Below, piece by piece: positions 9,548-22,035 of a stretch of DNA of 64,000 nt. Location: the NCBI GenBank assembly GCA_002964805.2, contig PUDQ02000001.1:6410001-6474000 (forward strand), read 5' to 3'. The notes under the pieces are model-generated. The model was not told the origin of the DNA. It saw nothing but the letters and a program-made list of their open reading frames with translations, and did not search any database. Numbering within the stretch: position 1 is the stretch's first letter; each line of letters begins with the position of its first letter. Position numbers and translations under genes: made by a program. Source of the stretch: Trametes villosa. Lineage: Eukaryota > Basidiomycota > Agaricomycetes > Polyporales > Polyporaceae.

Positions 9548-10573
9548 ATGATGGGTGGCACAGGTCCGTGTCCTCATTTTCCACCTGCCTGCCCGCGAGG
9601 ATAACGAGCTGACGTCGGCCTCGCATTATTGCCTCCGCCCGCCCTTTCTCACTCACGCACGCTCACACACACCCGAACGCTCTCACTTCCGCCGCCGCAC
9701 GCCCTCACAAACTCTACAAACCCGCCGTGCACGCTCGACCGCAAAATCGCCGTCGGGACGTGACTCGTGTGCGCGTGCGTGCGGTGCGGACACGCAGGAT
9801 GGCTCTTCCTCTTCTCGGTCCTCATGGCCGCCGGCCTCCTCTTCACGATGGTCTTCTTCGTACGTCCCCCTCGCGCCAATTGCCAATCTTTCTTCCTGCG
9901 AAACTCAACGGCTCGGGCCCGGCGCACAGATCATCATGTTCTCCGACCTCGAGTGCGACTACATCAACCCCATAGACCTCTGTAATAAGCTCAACCAGGT
10001 GTGCTCCATCCCTCCTCCCGCCCCGTTCGTTCTCGCAGTGCATAGCTGATGCGGAAATGCGTGTGTGTGCCGCCAGTTCGTCCTGCCCGAGAACATCGCG
10101 CACGCGTTCCTCTCTCTGCTCTTCCTCCTCTCCGGCCAGTGGATAGCGTTCCTGCTCAACGCGCCCCTGCTCGCGTACAACATAAACAAGTGCGTCCCCC
10201 CTCCGTCTCCTATGTCTCGCGCGCGTGCGAACGAGTAACGAGCGACTGACCGAGCGGCTGCGCCGCGTGCCGCAGGATCCGGGGCGGGAACCACATGTAC
10301 GACGCGACGGAGATCTTCCGCACGCTCCCGAACCACAAGAAGGAGAGCTTCTTCAAGCTCGGCTTCTACCTCCTCAGCTTCTTCTACTACCTCTACCGGT
10401 GCGTCCCCTCCCTCTCTCTCCCTTCTCTCCCTTTCCTTCCCCTTCCCCGTACTCCCTTCCTGCTCCTACACATCTCCTCTGCCCGTCCTCCCGATTTTAT
10501 GATGACGATTGGTTCGGTGATACTGACTCCCCCGCGTAGGATGATCCTCGCGCTCATCCAGGAGAGCGAGTAA
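9548..10573 (+). CDS. ERV14: Cornichon family ER cargo receptor (Erv14-like)
   Basis: Exons are 9548-9563, 9798-9859, 9930-9998, 10077-10189, 10276-10398 and 10540-10573, all with GT-AG introns. The protein shows the cornichon hallmarks in order: [20 protein letters not shown] (membrane helix 1), [39 protein letters not shown] (helix 2), [23 protein letters not shown], then [14 protein letters not shown] (helix 3). Cornichon proteins sit in the ER and recruit membrane cargo into COPII vesicles. Exons 2-6 are secure. Exon 1 (only ATGATGGGTGGCACAG, before a 234-nt intron) is chosen because it restores the expected short N-terminus in phase; another first exon is possible. Confidence 0.93.
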
Positions 10574-11527
10574 AGCGCCGCGCTGTGCCCGCGCTCCACG
10601 TCCTATCACGCCACGTAGACGACACGCCTATCACGACACGACCTGCCGACAAGACGACGACGAGTGCGCCTGCGTGCTGGAGAGGGCTGCGAGAGTGCGA
10701 GGGGAGAGGGCGGGGTGTACGAAAACGCCGATGGGAGCAGACGCGCGGAAGGGTGGCAGGAGGGAGGAGGGCGGTAGGAGGGAGGAGAGAGGGGTGCGCC
10801 GGGACGCTTGGCCGCTGATCTAATCTACGCGTGCGGTAACGTAGCTGCCAACGATGCTTGTTTTCTTCTTCTCCTCTGTCTCTGTCCTGCCTCTGTCAAG
10901 TTGCTCCAACCCGCGTGCGGGTGACATGCATGCTGCGAAGGATGCACTCGTACAGTCTATTTGTGATTCGTGACGGCCCGCTTGGGAGGTGAGCAGCGTA
11001 CGTCCCCGGCGGTGTGCGGTAGGTGTGGGGTTGACGTCGACGAGCTACTGCAGGTACTGTATGCTGAGTGGAAGACGTCGCAAGCACAGTCGAGAGTGGT
11101 TCTGTCGCTGCGTACGCGAGGCATGCCGCGGTCATGCCCTGGTCTCTCAAATAATCCTCGCGTCTTTCGACAAGTCAAGGTCTCCGACACACGACCTATA
11201 TTCACACAAGCAGAAGGGCCCGATCACACGGCTGCTCGAATCGTCAGTGCCAGAGTGTTCGGCAGCACTTGAATTGGCTCTTACATACTAGTGCCCGTTC
11301 AACGTCCCGCTCCCTCTCATCATCTTACCCTCGATACTGTACCAACCGGTCCCCACAGCGGAATGTCTGGCAGGGTAACATTGACATCGCCACCTCTTGG
11401 CGCTTTCTTGGGCCAGACCACTACCAACACTGCAGAACGGCGCCCATGTGGTCGTACTTTCTGACTCCGCCGTTCTAGCAGCCCTCGCCCGCCATCGCGT
11501 TCTGCGGCCTGTCCAGAGCCAAGTGGC
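10574..11527. other. Intergenic, nothing recognised
   Basis: Purine-rich 3' flank of ERV14, then about 700 bp of unremarkable sequence before the next gene. Confidence 0.5.
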
Positions 11528-14500
11528 ATGCAGAACCATCTCGTATCAATCCCTGAAGAAACGAGCACCGCGACCAGCCACACTGCAGCGAGTCGAACCT
11601 CAACAGACGCGTTCGACGATGCACAGCGGGCCTTGGACACGGCCGCGGCAGCACAGCCCCATTCACAAAGTCGCGCAGGTGCGATTCTCCTCGTCCTCCC
11701 GTAGAACCACCCAATATACTGAAAGCGGACTCTTGACTCAGGTCGAGCCGAAGAGGCGCTAGTCCGCGCCGTCGACGATGCCAGCGGAGCCGCGAGCTCG
11801 AGCGACGGCCTCGGCATGCTCCTCGACGGCGTCGACTCGCTCGTGCGCACGCTGCCGCCGCTCCTCCGCGCGCTCGACGCCGTCGCCCAGATCCACCCCT
11901 TCCTCTCCAGTACGTAACACCTCATCTCCGAGTCTCTGCCTGCGGTGCGGGCGCCGTCCGAGCTGACCGTCCTGCAGTCGCAGTCGGCGCATTCAAGGTC
12001 GTCGTCGAGCTCGAGGTGAAGCGGCGCGACAACGACAAGAAAGTAACCCTTCTCTTCCTCGAGATGCGCAACATGATGGCCGCCCTCCTCCAGTCAGTAT
12101 CCCCCCCTCCCCCTCTCCCCCACGCCGCCATCACTGACGCTCCTCCTCTCTCTTGCGCCTCCAGACTCCAAGGCGTGCGCGCGGGCCACGTCGGGCGCGA
12201 CGGCGTCTCCATCGGCACGCGCCTCGGCGCGCTCTCCGCGTCCGCCGCCGCGGACATCAAGGCGTGCGCGAACGCGTGCGACGCGTACGCGCGCAGGCGG
12301 CTGCTCGTCAAGGTCCTCAAGGCGCCGAGCTGGGACGGCACGCTCCGCGAGTACCTCCAGCGCTTCGCGGACCGCCGGGGCGAGTTCAGCTTCGCGATCG
12401 CGGTCCACACCGGGCTCGGCGTCGACGACGCGAACGATAAGCTCGACGCGCTCTTGACAAAGTCGGTGCATCGCCTTCTCGTGAGGGAGTGGTTCTTCTC
12501 AACACTGACGCCGTTGAATACAGGATGGAGCTGGTGCTCCAGTTCTTCGAGAAAGTCGTCCCGCGTGAGCAGAAAGCGCTCGCGGACGCCGTCCGTCAAG
12601 GGGGCGGCACGCAGGCGGTACTCGCGGACCCTTCGATGCTGCAGGACCTCCTCCGCAGGGAACAACAGCTCGAAGCCGCCCTGCTTCCCGCTGTCGCCTC
12701 CGTGCCCGCCTCCGCTCCCCTACCCCCTGGCGCCCCCGTGATCCCTCCTCCCATCTATCCCAGCGCCCCCCTATACCAAGACGAGTATCGAGAAGCCGCG
12801 TACGAGCCATACGCAGGGCGATCCCGCGCCCCGCGGACCTACACCTCGCCCGCATACCCAGCATACCCCGCACCCGCCAGCACACCCGGGCCCTTCTCAT
12901 ACCCGGACCAAACGCCGCATCAATACTCAGACCTCATGCCGTACGGCGTCCCCGAACGCAGCTCCCAAGCATATCCGAGCACCACCCCTCAAGCACACCC
13001 CTTCAGCGCGACTCCCCACGCATACCCTGGTCCTGCTCCCCAATCATACCCTGCTCCCGGGCCTGCCCCCCAAGCGTACCCTGATCCGGGTCCCCCCTCA
13101 TACCCCGGCCCGACCTACGAGACCGTCCCAGGGACGCAGTACTCGCCCTACTACTCGCGCGCCTCCGAGAACCAGCGGGTGCGCGCACACTCCCGGCCCG
13201 CGCAAAGCACGCCCCCAGCGCCGGCGTCCTACGGCACGCCCTACTACCACACCCCAGCTCCCGCTGTACCAAGCTACTACCCGCACCCGCGTGCCCATGA
13301 TGCGGGAGACGAGTACTACCCTTCCGCCCCCGATCCGATGCGTACGCAGCCATACCCGAGCCGAGGCTACGTGCCTCCGGCGTACCCGGGCCCCGAGTAT
13401 CCCGCCCCATACGGCGAGGAGCAGACAGCGAATGACGCGGAGGTGACGCGGCTGCTGGCGGACCTGGCGGACGAGCCCGCGGTGGCGATCCGCAAGAACC
13501 TGGTGTCGTTCGAGCGCAGGTTCCTCATCCAGCAGCAGCAGACCGTCGCGCAGCTCACGGCGGTGATCGTCCACGAGGGCGACCGCGTCATCAAGCAGGT
13601 GCTCGACGGGCCGCATGAGAAGATCATAGACCCTGTGCGCACTTCTACACATCTCCTCCCGCGGTGTGAGACTGATCTGATGCACAGATAATGTACGAAA
13701 TTTGGAAAGACATGGTGAGCCCCGCGTCCAGGTCAAGTCATCCGGGCCCCACACTGACCGCCCGCCCAGCGCTGGCGCGGGATCGTCAAAGCACGGCACC
13801 TCGTGCTCGCCATCCACGACTACTACACGCAGCGGCTCGACGACCAGCAGCACGACCCCAACCCCACCCACCGCCCCCACACGCAGCCCGCCATCAGCGA
13901 CAGCGAGATGTGGGCGCTCGAGTGCATCGACCTCATGCACCTCGGGTCCATCGCTGAGGCCCTGGACAGCGACTCCTCCGGGTTCGTGACCATCCAGGAG
14001 GTCAACCGCTTCACCGTCTCCAGGCCCCGCGGGTGGAGGTACGTCCCACGCCCCCTTCCGTCGCACAGTCTAGCGCCGCTCACGCGCAGTACTACCGGTC
14101 TTGAAACCAGCCTCCTGCGCTGGCTCGCGTACTGGGCGGTCGGGTGGCAAGCCTCGATGGCGGAGTACCGCACCAAGATCCTCACGCTCCTCGCCCTCAT
14201 GGAGCGCCAGGAGCAGGGCGTACGCGCGCGCCAGGACGCACTCGCCACCTACCTCTCCTCCGTCTCGCTGCAGACGCAGAGCATGACCATGAATTTCTGC
14301 GAGGACGCGCGGCTGCACCGCCTGCTCCGCCACTTCCAAGAGTATATCGACCAGGAGGAGGCACGCATCAGCAACGCGCTCCAAACGGCGAAGTATGAGC
14401 TGGACGCCTTGGACACCGTCGCGCTCGTCAGCGGGACGCGCTGGGGACTGGAGAGAGTGAGCACGCGCCAGTCCGCGTCTGTCTGTACACGGTTTCTGAT

Positions 14501-15959
14501 TAAGCCTCGACAGAACCTCTATGTCATCCTGTACCTTCTACTGCGCAGACACTACGACGCGACGCGGCTCGCGCAGACAGTCATCCTCCATCCCGAGGAG
14601 CTCTCCGACGCAGCAGCCAATATCACACTCGTGCTCGACGCCTTCAACTATCGGGTAGGGGATCTGAAAGGTCGGTGCCCCGCGCTTTCTGCGCCGAGTC
14701 GCTCTCAGCGCTATGATTTTCGCGACAGGCCTGCTCGCTCAGCGCCGGCTGAACGTCGACCTCGAACTCGAAGATTTCGCGTGTGGCATGGTGAGGCGTA
14801 GTACTCTAGGCGCTGTAAACCCGCGCGCAGGCACATGCTTACCCGGACGCACAGCTCTCACAGTGGTCCTTTATGAAGCATACGCGATGGGTCGATATGC
14901 GGGAGCGCATTGCTGCGGAGGCCGGCGAGCTCGAGGTTGAGGCAGCACTGCCGGCACAAATGAATACGCTGAAATACCCGCCCCATTTCGAGGAGTACTA
15001 CCCCGAAGACGACGACGGCGTGGAGAGCGAGAGCACGGAGATCATCGAGGACCTGAAGCCTCTGTGAGTTTACATACCTTCGACGGCTCATACGCAGTTT
15101 CTGATGATTTACTGCGATGCACTCCAGCCTGGGTTACTGGGTCGCTTCACGGACGACCGAAACGGACACATCTCTGGCTCGGGACGTCTTTGCGTTCACC
15201 TTCCACATCTCACCCACGGACTCGAGCAAAGTCGTCGCCATCCCCCGTCTGCACTGGTCCTGGCTCTGTACCATGGAAACGATCACAGGCGAACTCTTCG
15301 AAGAGGTCACCAGCCGCGACGCGCCGCGCACCTTCCTCCTCACGTCCACCTGCAACAGCCGCGCGGTCGCCCCCAGCTACTTCAAGGTTACCCTCAGCGC
15401 AAACGGCACGACGCTCGTCGGCGAGCAATCCGCCTCTCCCTCTTTTAACACCCCCGGCCCCCAGCCGCGCATCACCCTCAAAAAGGGCTCCACTCCCGAG
15501 ACGATGCTCTTCTACCCCGCACCGTCCGCCCTCGCACACAACCGGCCCGCCGCGCTCTGGCGCTTCGCGCTCGACGCCGTCCGCGACGCCGTCCGCCGCC
15601 GCCTCTTCACCTGGGACTTCCTGCGCGAGCGGCGCGACCGCAAGCGGGACCTCGCCTCGCTGCTCTACGCGGCTGCGTCCCCAGGGCCGCCGTTGGTGCA
15701 GTACGACGCCGCGGAGTGCGCGCGGCTGATCGGGCTCAGCACGCCCGCGGACGTGCACTTCTGCGAGAGCGCGGTGTTCGACCAGCACCGGTTCCCCTGG
15801 CTTATCCAGCGCTGTTGGGAGTGTGGGAGGGTGCTGAAACCCGAGTCAGGACCGCGATGTAATGTTTGCCTAGCGGGCTCCCCGCCGCCGAGCATGAAGG
15901 AGACTATTGTCAGGAGGGCTAGGACGCGTGTCAAGCCCAGTCGATGTGTCATATGCTGA
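11528..15959 (+). CDS. EF-hand/zinc-binding family protein, copy 1 (C-terminally short)
   Basis: Twelve exons: 11528-11678, 11742-11909, 11978-12092, 12165-12461, 12524-13634, 13688-13714, 13770-14038, 14111-14456, 14514-14670, 14729-14790, 14855-15063, 15128-15959. The total of 3744 nt gives 1247 residues. The N-terminal helical region includes FKVVVELEVKRRDNDKK, MRNMMAALLQ and LQGVRAGHVGRDG. A long Pro/Tyr-rich insert lies in exon 5. A perfect EF-hand loop, DSDSSGFVTIQE (13965-14000), follows in exon 7. Then come more helices (EEYYPEDDDGVESEST) and a beta-rich domain (FAFTFHISPTDSSKVVAIP). A CWECGRVL...CNVC cysteine pair remains, but the chain stops at SRCVIC, just where the other copies enter the ZZ finger. 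Similar EF-hand/ZZ proteins occur in Agaricomycetes, mostly uncharacterised. Calcium binding is inferred from the loop; cellular role unknown. Confidence 0.83.
12715..13410 (+). repeat. Pro/Tyr-rich low-complexity coding insert in copy 1
   Basis: Degenerate repeats of the type AYPGPAPQSYPAPGP run through exon 5. Exon 5 is 1111 nt here against 520 nt in copy 2 and 637 nt in copy 3, and the differences are multiples of three. The flanks align (YSPYYSRASENQRVRAH here, APYYYSRAAEEQRVRRR in copy 3), so this is an in-frame expansion. Confidence 0.8.
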
Positions 15960-16095
15960 TATAGTGTACGACGCGATGTTCCGCTTTAGCCGGTATACTA
16001 GTATTAGTTCGCCGAGTTTGCATACGTACCGTACATCATGAGGGTAAATTCATACCAAAGTGCATCAGCATATACCGCATACCCCGAAGTCAATT

Positions 16096-16160
16096 TGCTA
16101 TGAATACATACGCAGATCTATCCCGTCTTTCACTCAAGATCGTTGTACACTCCCCACCGC
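16096..16160 (-). pseudogene. Stub of N-acetylglucosamine kinase 3' end
   Basis: By eye, about 65 bp resemble 30362-30426, which spans the 3' flank and last codons of the intact kinase gene (shared blocks AATACATAC, CAAGATC and CCACCGCCGC). The orientation relative to the adjacent EF-hand copy is the same as at the intact locus. The similarity is short and was not computed. Confidence 0.4.
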
Positions 16161-16284
16161 CGCATCCGGCCATTGCTGTACTGAGGGTCGTCATGAAATC
16201 CAATTTCGACGACATGGTTCTGTAGTGCCCACAGACAGAAGCCGTCAGTAATAAACCCGAGGTCGTGGCGAACACATACCCATA

Positions 16285-19200
16285 CTAGCTCATCCGCTCA
16301 GAGTGCCGGCGGCTCGGGTCGCGGCGCAAGAGTAACAGGATGGTAGCCAACATATCGTCTATGCGTGCCAGCTGGTCGTCCACGCCTGCGGATCTATGCT
16401 CCAAACCCGCCATTCGCTCCTCAATCGCCTCGTGTCCATTCTCGATCGCCTCCTGTACGTCCTGAGTCTGTGTGCCGTTCTCACAATACCTGACATCCGG
16501 GGTGCTCCCAGAAGAGGACCGACTTCGGGGGTGTCCACTGGCAGAGAACGGGGCCTCGCTCCCCGTTAAAGAGGGCCGACTTTGGGGGAGGCCTGGAGAA
16601 GGGGCCCTGCTCCCAGAAGAGGACCGGCTTTGGGGAAGGTCTGGAGAAGGGGCCCTGCTCCCAGAAGAGGACCGGCTTTGGGGAAGGTCCGGGGAAGGGG
16701 CCCTGCCAGTACTCCAAGAAGAGGACCAACTTTGGGGGGTTAACGGACGACCGGTAGAGTCGGGGTAATTTCTGTAGTCATCTTCAAGATCATAGTAGTC
16801 GAGCCGAAGCCTGAATAGCATATGTTGTGCTTTGTGCTCGCCGAGTGAAATCCCGCCCGTGTCACGCTTGTCGCATCCTCGGCAAATAAAAGTCGGTTCT
16901 AGTGCACGCAAATCTTGTAAGGGTATTTCTTCATTATAGTGTAATCTGCTGCTCACCGGAACATTCTGCGCAAACCCAGCACATGCCAGTACCTCTCACT
17001 TCTTCACTGCAGCCGATACAACGACTCCACCACTGGGTAAGATCCGGTGTTCCGTCAAAGATGATCTTCTTTGGGCGAGGGATGTTCACTCCCACACTAT
17101 CTCTCGCTATAACACCAGGATTGAGAGAGCCGATCGTAGGACATTGATAAGGAGACGTACCTGCATGATCATGTACCATGGCAGATGTGTTCGCATCGAT
17201 ATCTAGGGTATCAACCCCAAGTGGCGGCGCATCCTGCCGCACCTCCGAAAATCCACCCAGGTGCGCATCCGCCGAGTTATGGTGATCCACTATGGTGGGC
17301 GACAGCGGACGTCTTCCTCTCTTGAACTCAGTTTCTCCCTCTGGTTGAAGCGCCAGACAGTCGTCCCTTGCCAGACCCTGCTCGTAACTGTGCCACACCG
17401 CTTCCCGGGCCAGCGCCTGCCCAGTCCTCTCCAGCGCCACCACCCTCTCCTCCTCTATGTTGATCTTCACTGTGTTCGAGAAAGCGTTCAGCGTCCAGCG
17501 GGGCTCCCGCATCCGAAAAATCCGGTACTCCCGTGGGAAAGACGAAGTGAAGTCGAACCTCACGCACCCCTTCTGCTCGCACAGCGCACCAAACAGTGAC
17601 GTCGTAAGCTTCCCCGGCTCCAAAAGCATTGTACATGGCCCAGCCGAATCCTGCACGTGGCCGCACCCAGTAGCAACCGGGCACAGCCCCGGACGCCGTG
17701 CCCCATCAAGGCCAGCCCACGCACAGTAGTGCAGATCTGCCGGGGTGGCCGCACCAATCAGCTTCACGAGTTCTGCTCTGTCGTCGGGGTGGATCTTCTT
17801 GTACTCGTCAGAGAGCGTTAGACCGGAGTGGCCCGAGGCATAGAGGAGCGAGGCGAGGCGATGCTTGCGGTCCCTGCGTTCCTTGATGAAGCCCCACGAG
17901 AGGCGGCGGCGCCGAATAGCGTCTAGCACGGCGGAGGTAGCGAAGCGCCAGAGGGCGGACACCTTGGTTCTGTTGTCTGCAAGTTCCGAGGGGAGGGGGT
18001 AGAAGCGCATCACCTCCGGGGAGGTTCCCTTCTTCAGCACCACGCGCGTTTTGGGCCCGGACCCGGGCGGCGCGCTCGTGGATAACGTGATGTCCTGCTC
18101 GCCCGTCAACGTTGGCCATCCTCGCTGAGAACGGCCCTGGAGAACCCGTCCTTGAGCAGCGTGTCAGCGTTGAAGGTGGTCGCAAGGGTGAACGTTGCCT
18201 GGCCGTCCTCGCCGAGGCCTGCAAATGTCCCCGTCACGGTCAAGCGAGTGCACAACCACGACACACAGAGAAGGGGCACAGCGACCACCCGTTTACTATC
18301 CGAGGGGGAGATGTGGAAGTCGAGTGAGAAAAGGATGCGATAGGCTTGGGCTCCTTCGGCTTCTTGTGTTTGCACACCCGTCCAGTGTCCAAGACTGCCG
18401 CAAAGAGTTAACTCATCTAGTCCGTAAGGCTGCTGAGAAGGTACGGCCGCTCACAGTAGCTTCAGCTCCTCTATGACCTCTGTGCCCTCGCTCTCGACAC
18501 CGTCTTCGCTATCGGGGTAGAAATCCTCGAAATACGGCGGGTACTTCAATATCGCCTCGGTGGGCCCTTCTCCCCCGTTGCAGACTTCAGCCGAGTCCTG
18601 AATTGCCCCAACTAAATCGTGACTAGTTGGCATGGACTCCGCGAAGAATATCATGATGTTGGACATCTAATCATGTAACTATTGAGTAACGGGGCATCTC
18701 CGTGATATTCACGCGCGGGGGCTCACCATGCCACAGGCAAAGTCGTTTAGCTCGAGGCGCACCTCCAGACGCCGCTGAATGAAGAGACCTGGAGCAGCGC
18801 GGCGTGAACGTCAAACGTTGGCCTCCCAGCTGCTGTCTGCAAACAAAAGTGACGTACCGGACAGGTCCTGCATCCGGTAGTTGTACGCATCCCTCACGAG
18901 CTGAATTGCGCCAGCGGCATCGTCGAGTTCTTCAGGGTGCAGTATGACCTTCTTCCCAACAGTCATAATGTCCAGATGCCTCCGGAGTAGCAGGTAGAGG
19001 ATCACAAACATATTTTGTCAACCAGGAATAAGTGTACATGCTTCAAAGGCATCACAAGTATCTAGAATGAGCTCACCCTTTCCAGGCCCCTTGGCCCATT
19101 GATGAGGGCAAGTGTGTCTAGCGAATCCAGGTCGTACTTCGCCAGCTCCAGCCCCACGCGCAGCCTGCTTTCCTCCTGCTCTACATAACCCCGGAATTGT

Positions 19201-21860
19201 TCGAGTAGCAGTCGGTTCTTGGAGCCGTCACGGAACGTCCGTGTCAGCTGTCTCACCACTGGGTCCACCACCCTGAAGTACCTCTCGACGACTGAACGGT
19301 GGCGCCCTTGCCAGTGTGTGAGGGTATCAGGAAATTCGCCGTGAATGTCCAGGAGCGCATGAATCTTGCTCCTGTACTCGGACATTGAACTCTGCCAGCC
19401 GACTGCCCAATACCCTAGCCAACGGAGAAGGCTAAAATGCGGCAGGACTCGGTCAACAACCCGGATCTCCTATTGTGTGTGGCGTACCTCCATCCCTGTG
19501 GCCGAGATGTGGTGAAATAGTTAACCTCCTGAATGGTGATAAACCCAGATATATCGGTGTCGAACACTTCGATGAGTGGCTGCAGGTGCATGACGTCGAG
19601 GCACTCGAGCACCTTCACGTCATCGTCACTCAGCGGATGCTGTGGTGCTGTCCCTTCCGCCGCTGCGCGTTGTTGATCTACAAGCCTCTGCGTGAAGTGG
19701 TCGTGTATGGCGAGAACGAGATGACGTGCTTTGACAATACCGCGCCACCGCTAATTCAGATGTCAGCTTCGGTGAGACGCCAATGGACACAAGGTTAGAA
19801 TCACCATGCCTTTCCATATCTCGTACAGGTCCTGAGCTCACTGTCAGGGTATTCCACATGCACTGAAGCCCAAAACATACTCACGGGATCGAGGATCCGT
19901 TCGTGTGGACCGGCCAATACTGAGCTGATTACTCGGTCGCCCTCATGTACGAGCGCTCGCGTCATTTCTTGCACGACTTCCCACTGCTGGATCGCAAACT
20001 TGTGCTCGAACCACGAGAAGTTCTTCCGGATTGCCGCCGCAGGGGTGTCCGCTAAGTCCCGCATCAGGCTCCCCAGTCCCTCACCGCTCGAGGTGTTCGC
20101 CCGTCCACGCACTCGCTGGGTCTCCGCTGCGCGCGCATAGTACGGGCTCCGCCCCGGAGACCTGGGATAGCACGGGGAAGGGGAAACCCCAAAAGGTGTT
20201 TGCGGGCCTGGAGGGGGTGGTGAAGCACCGTCCAGCGGGAACAGGGCAGCGTCTTCAAGCCGCTTTTCCTGGAGGAGGAGCCCCTCGAGAACGTCCCTTT
20301 CAATGAGTACAGCCTCGGTGCCACCTGCTTGACGGATGGCGTCTGTGAGCACACGCTGCTCGCGAGGGATCGTCTTTTCGAAGAACGCGATCACGACATC
20401 CACCCTATATGCAGCATGAAGCCGTATACGACACGGTATAATGCACCGCAACGTACTTTGTGAGCAACTCATCTAGCTTGTCGTTCGCGCTGTCGACACC
20501 GAGGCCTGTGTGGATTGAGATAGCGAAGCTGAACTCGGCCTTGCGGTCGCCGAACAGTTGGATGTACTCCTTCAGTCTCCCATCCCAACCCGACGCCCTC
20601 ATGACCTTGACGAGCAGCCGCTGGCGAGAGTACGTCTCGCAGGTGTTCGCGCATTCCTTGATGTCCTTTGCCGTCTTCTGCACGAGGTCGTCGAGGCGCG
20701 CGCCGATGGTGAGCCCGTCGCGCCCAACATGACCTGTGCGCACACCCTGTAGCCTTGTAGCGGCGCATGATGAGTCACGTCGAGTAGAATACTCGAACGA
20801 ATAACGCACTGCAGAAGGGCAGCCATCATGTTGCGCATTCCTACGAACAGCAGGTTGACTTTTTTGTCGTTGTCATGGCGCTTTGCCTCCAGCTCGATGA
20901 TCACTTTGAATGCGCCGACGGCAACTGTCATATTCCGCGTGGTGAGCGGATCCTTAAGAATGTGACGGAGGAGCTTTCTTACCGGAAAGAAACGGGTGCA
21001 CTTGCGCTATAGCGTCGAGTGCGCGCACGAGGGGAGGCAGGCTCTCCACAAGGGTCTCGACGCCATGCATCAGGATGCCGAGACCAGCGCTACTGTCGGA
21101 AGCCTCGCCTGCCGCATTCACCGACCGTACAATTTTCTGTTCTAGCTCGCCTGCAGGTGTATCAGTTGAGATAGAGTGTCTCGCCAACTCAAAGGGTGCC
21201 TGAAGCTTGTAGAAGAGGTATAAGCAGTGCTCGTCTCTGCGCGCGGACGTCATCTCAATCGCCGACACGGTGCACTGTACGTCATCTATGCAGGTCGGAT
21301 TACCCAATACCCACGCATTTCGGATGTGTGTAGGGAAGGCCGTGAGTGCTCGAGGTTACTGCCGCCCACGGGTTTCTCGGACTCGCGAGCATTGGCTGTA
21401 CCCGCCTGAATGGGCGGGATCACAGGAAGCTCGCCGTATCGCTACCCGGTAATCGCTCGTACGATGATTGTGCCTAACCGAGCTCCTAGCGCGTCGAGAA
21501 GACGTGGGATGTGCACAAAGGGCCCACTCGGGACTGTGTCATGTTCGGGAACATGTCTAGTAGTATATCGTTAGGAGGGAGCGACGTGGGCCTGCGAGAC
21601 ATGGCAGTTTGGCGCCATGGCACGAGCCCTCGACACAATCTCGACTGGCTCCCACGAGCTCATAATCAGCTTTACTTTGTTTTCCGCAAACAATGTGCCG
21701 CTCTCATATGTTGCACCGAATCCACGAAAAACTGACTGTACTACAGTGGACGGAACTGCATCGACTCACCAATTTTGCCAGGCTTCCCCGGCGGTGTAAC
21801 TTTATCCAGAGCATCCTGAGCTTCCTTCAGCGTGTCGTGCCCGGGTGTACTTGAATCCAT
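16285..21860 (-). pseudogene. EF-hand/ZZ family, copy 2, inactivated
   Basis: All 13 exons are traceable: 21770-21860, 20983-21150, 20810-20924, 20457-20753, 19885-20404, 19805-19831, 19488-19750, 19077-19431, 18858-19014, 18727-18788, 18455-18666, 16957-18394, 16285-16898. Exons 2, 3, 4, 6, 9 and 10 match copy 1 in length exactly. Two lesions are visible. The acceptor before exon 9 reads CAA where copies 1 and 3 have CAG (base 19015). Exon 12 has lost one base near 18112, within a DGQ-TLTGE segment; the summed exons are 4319 nt, one short of a multiple of three. Retaining intron 8 gives a stop at once. The EF-hand loop DTDISGFITIQE (about 19527-19562), the ZZ finger (CIGCSEEV, CWVCAEC, FICRGCD, HKAQH) and a C-terminal coiled coil are still readable, so decay is recent. 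Confidence 0.85.
16593..16688 (-). repeat. 48-bp minisatellite in copy 2 exon 13
   Basis: Two perfect 48-bp units (16593-16640 and 16641-16688), with degenerate units on both sides, encode a 16-residue repeat of the type SRAPSPDLPQSRSSSG between the ZZ finger and the coiled coil. Copy 3 lacks it. Confidence 0.85.
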
Positions 21861-22035
21861 GGTTGTATCAGCTCTGAGCTTGTGTCGATATGCTGGAAGT
21901 ATCGGATGGGGATGGAGAGAAGGCGACTGAGGGATACTAGGGTGCGCGCTATCGCTTCATGCTGCGGCGCCTTTCCATGACATCGAAGCCCACTGGGTGC
22001 ACATGAATCAGCATATGAACCAAAGGCAAAACCGC

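Noticed and set aside
16472..16768. Plus-strand repetitive open frame
   Set aside because: Shadow of the 48-bp minisatellite coding on the minus strand in copy 2 exon 13.
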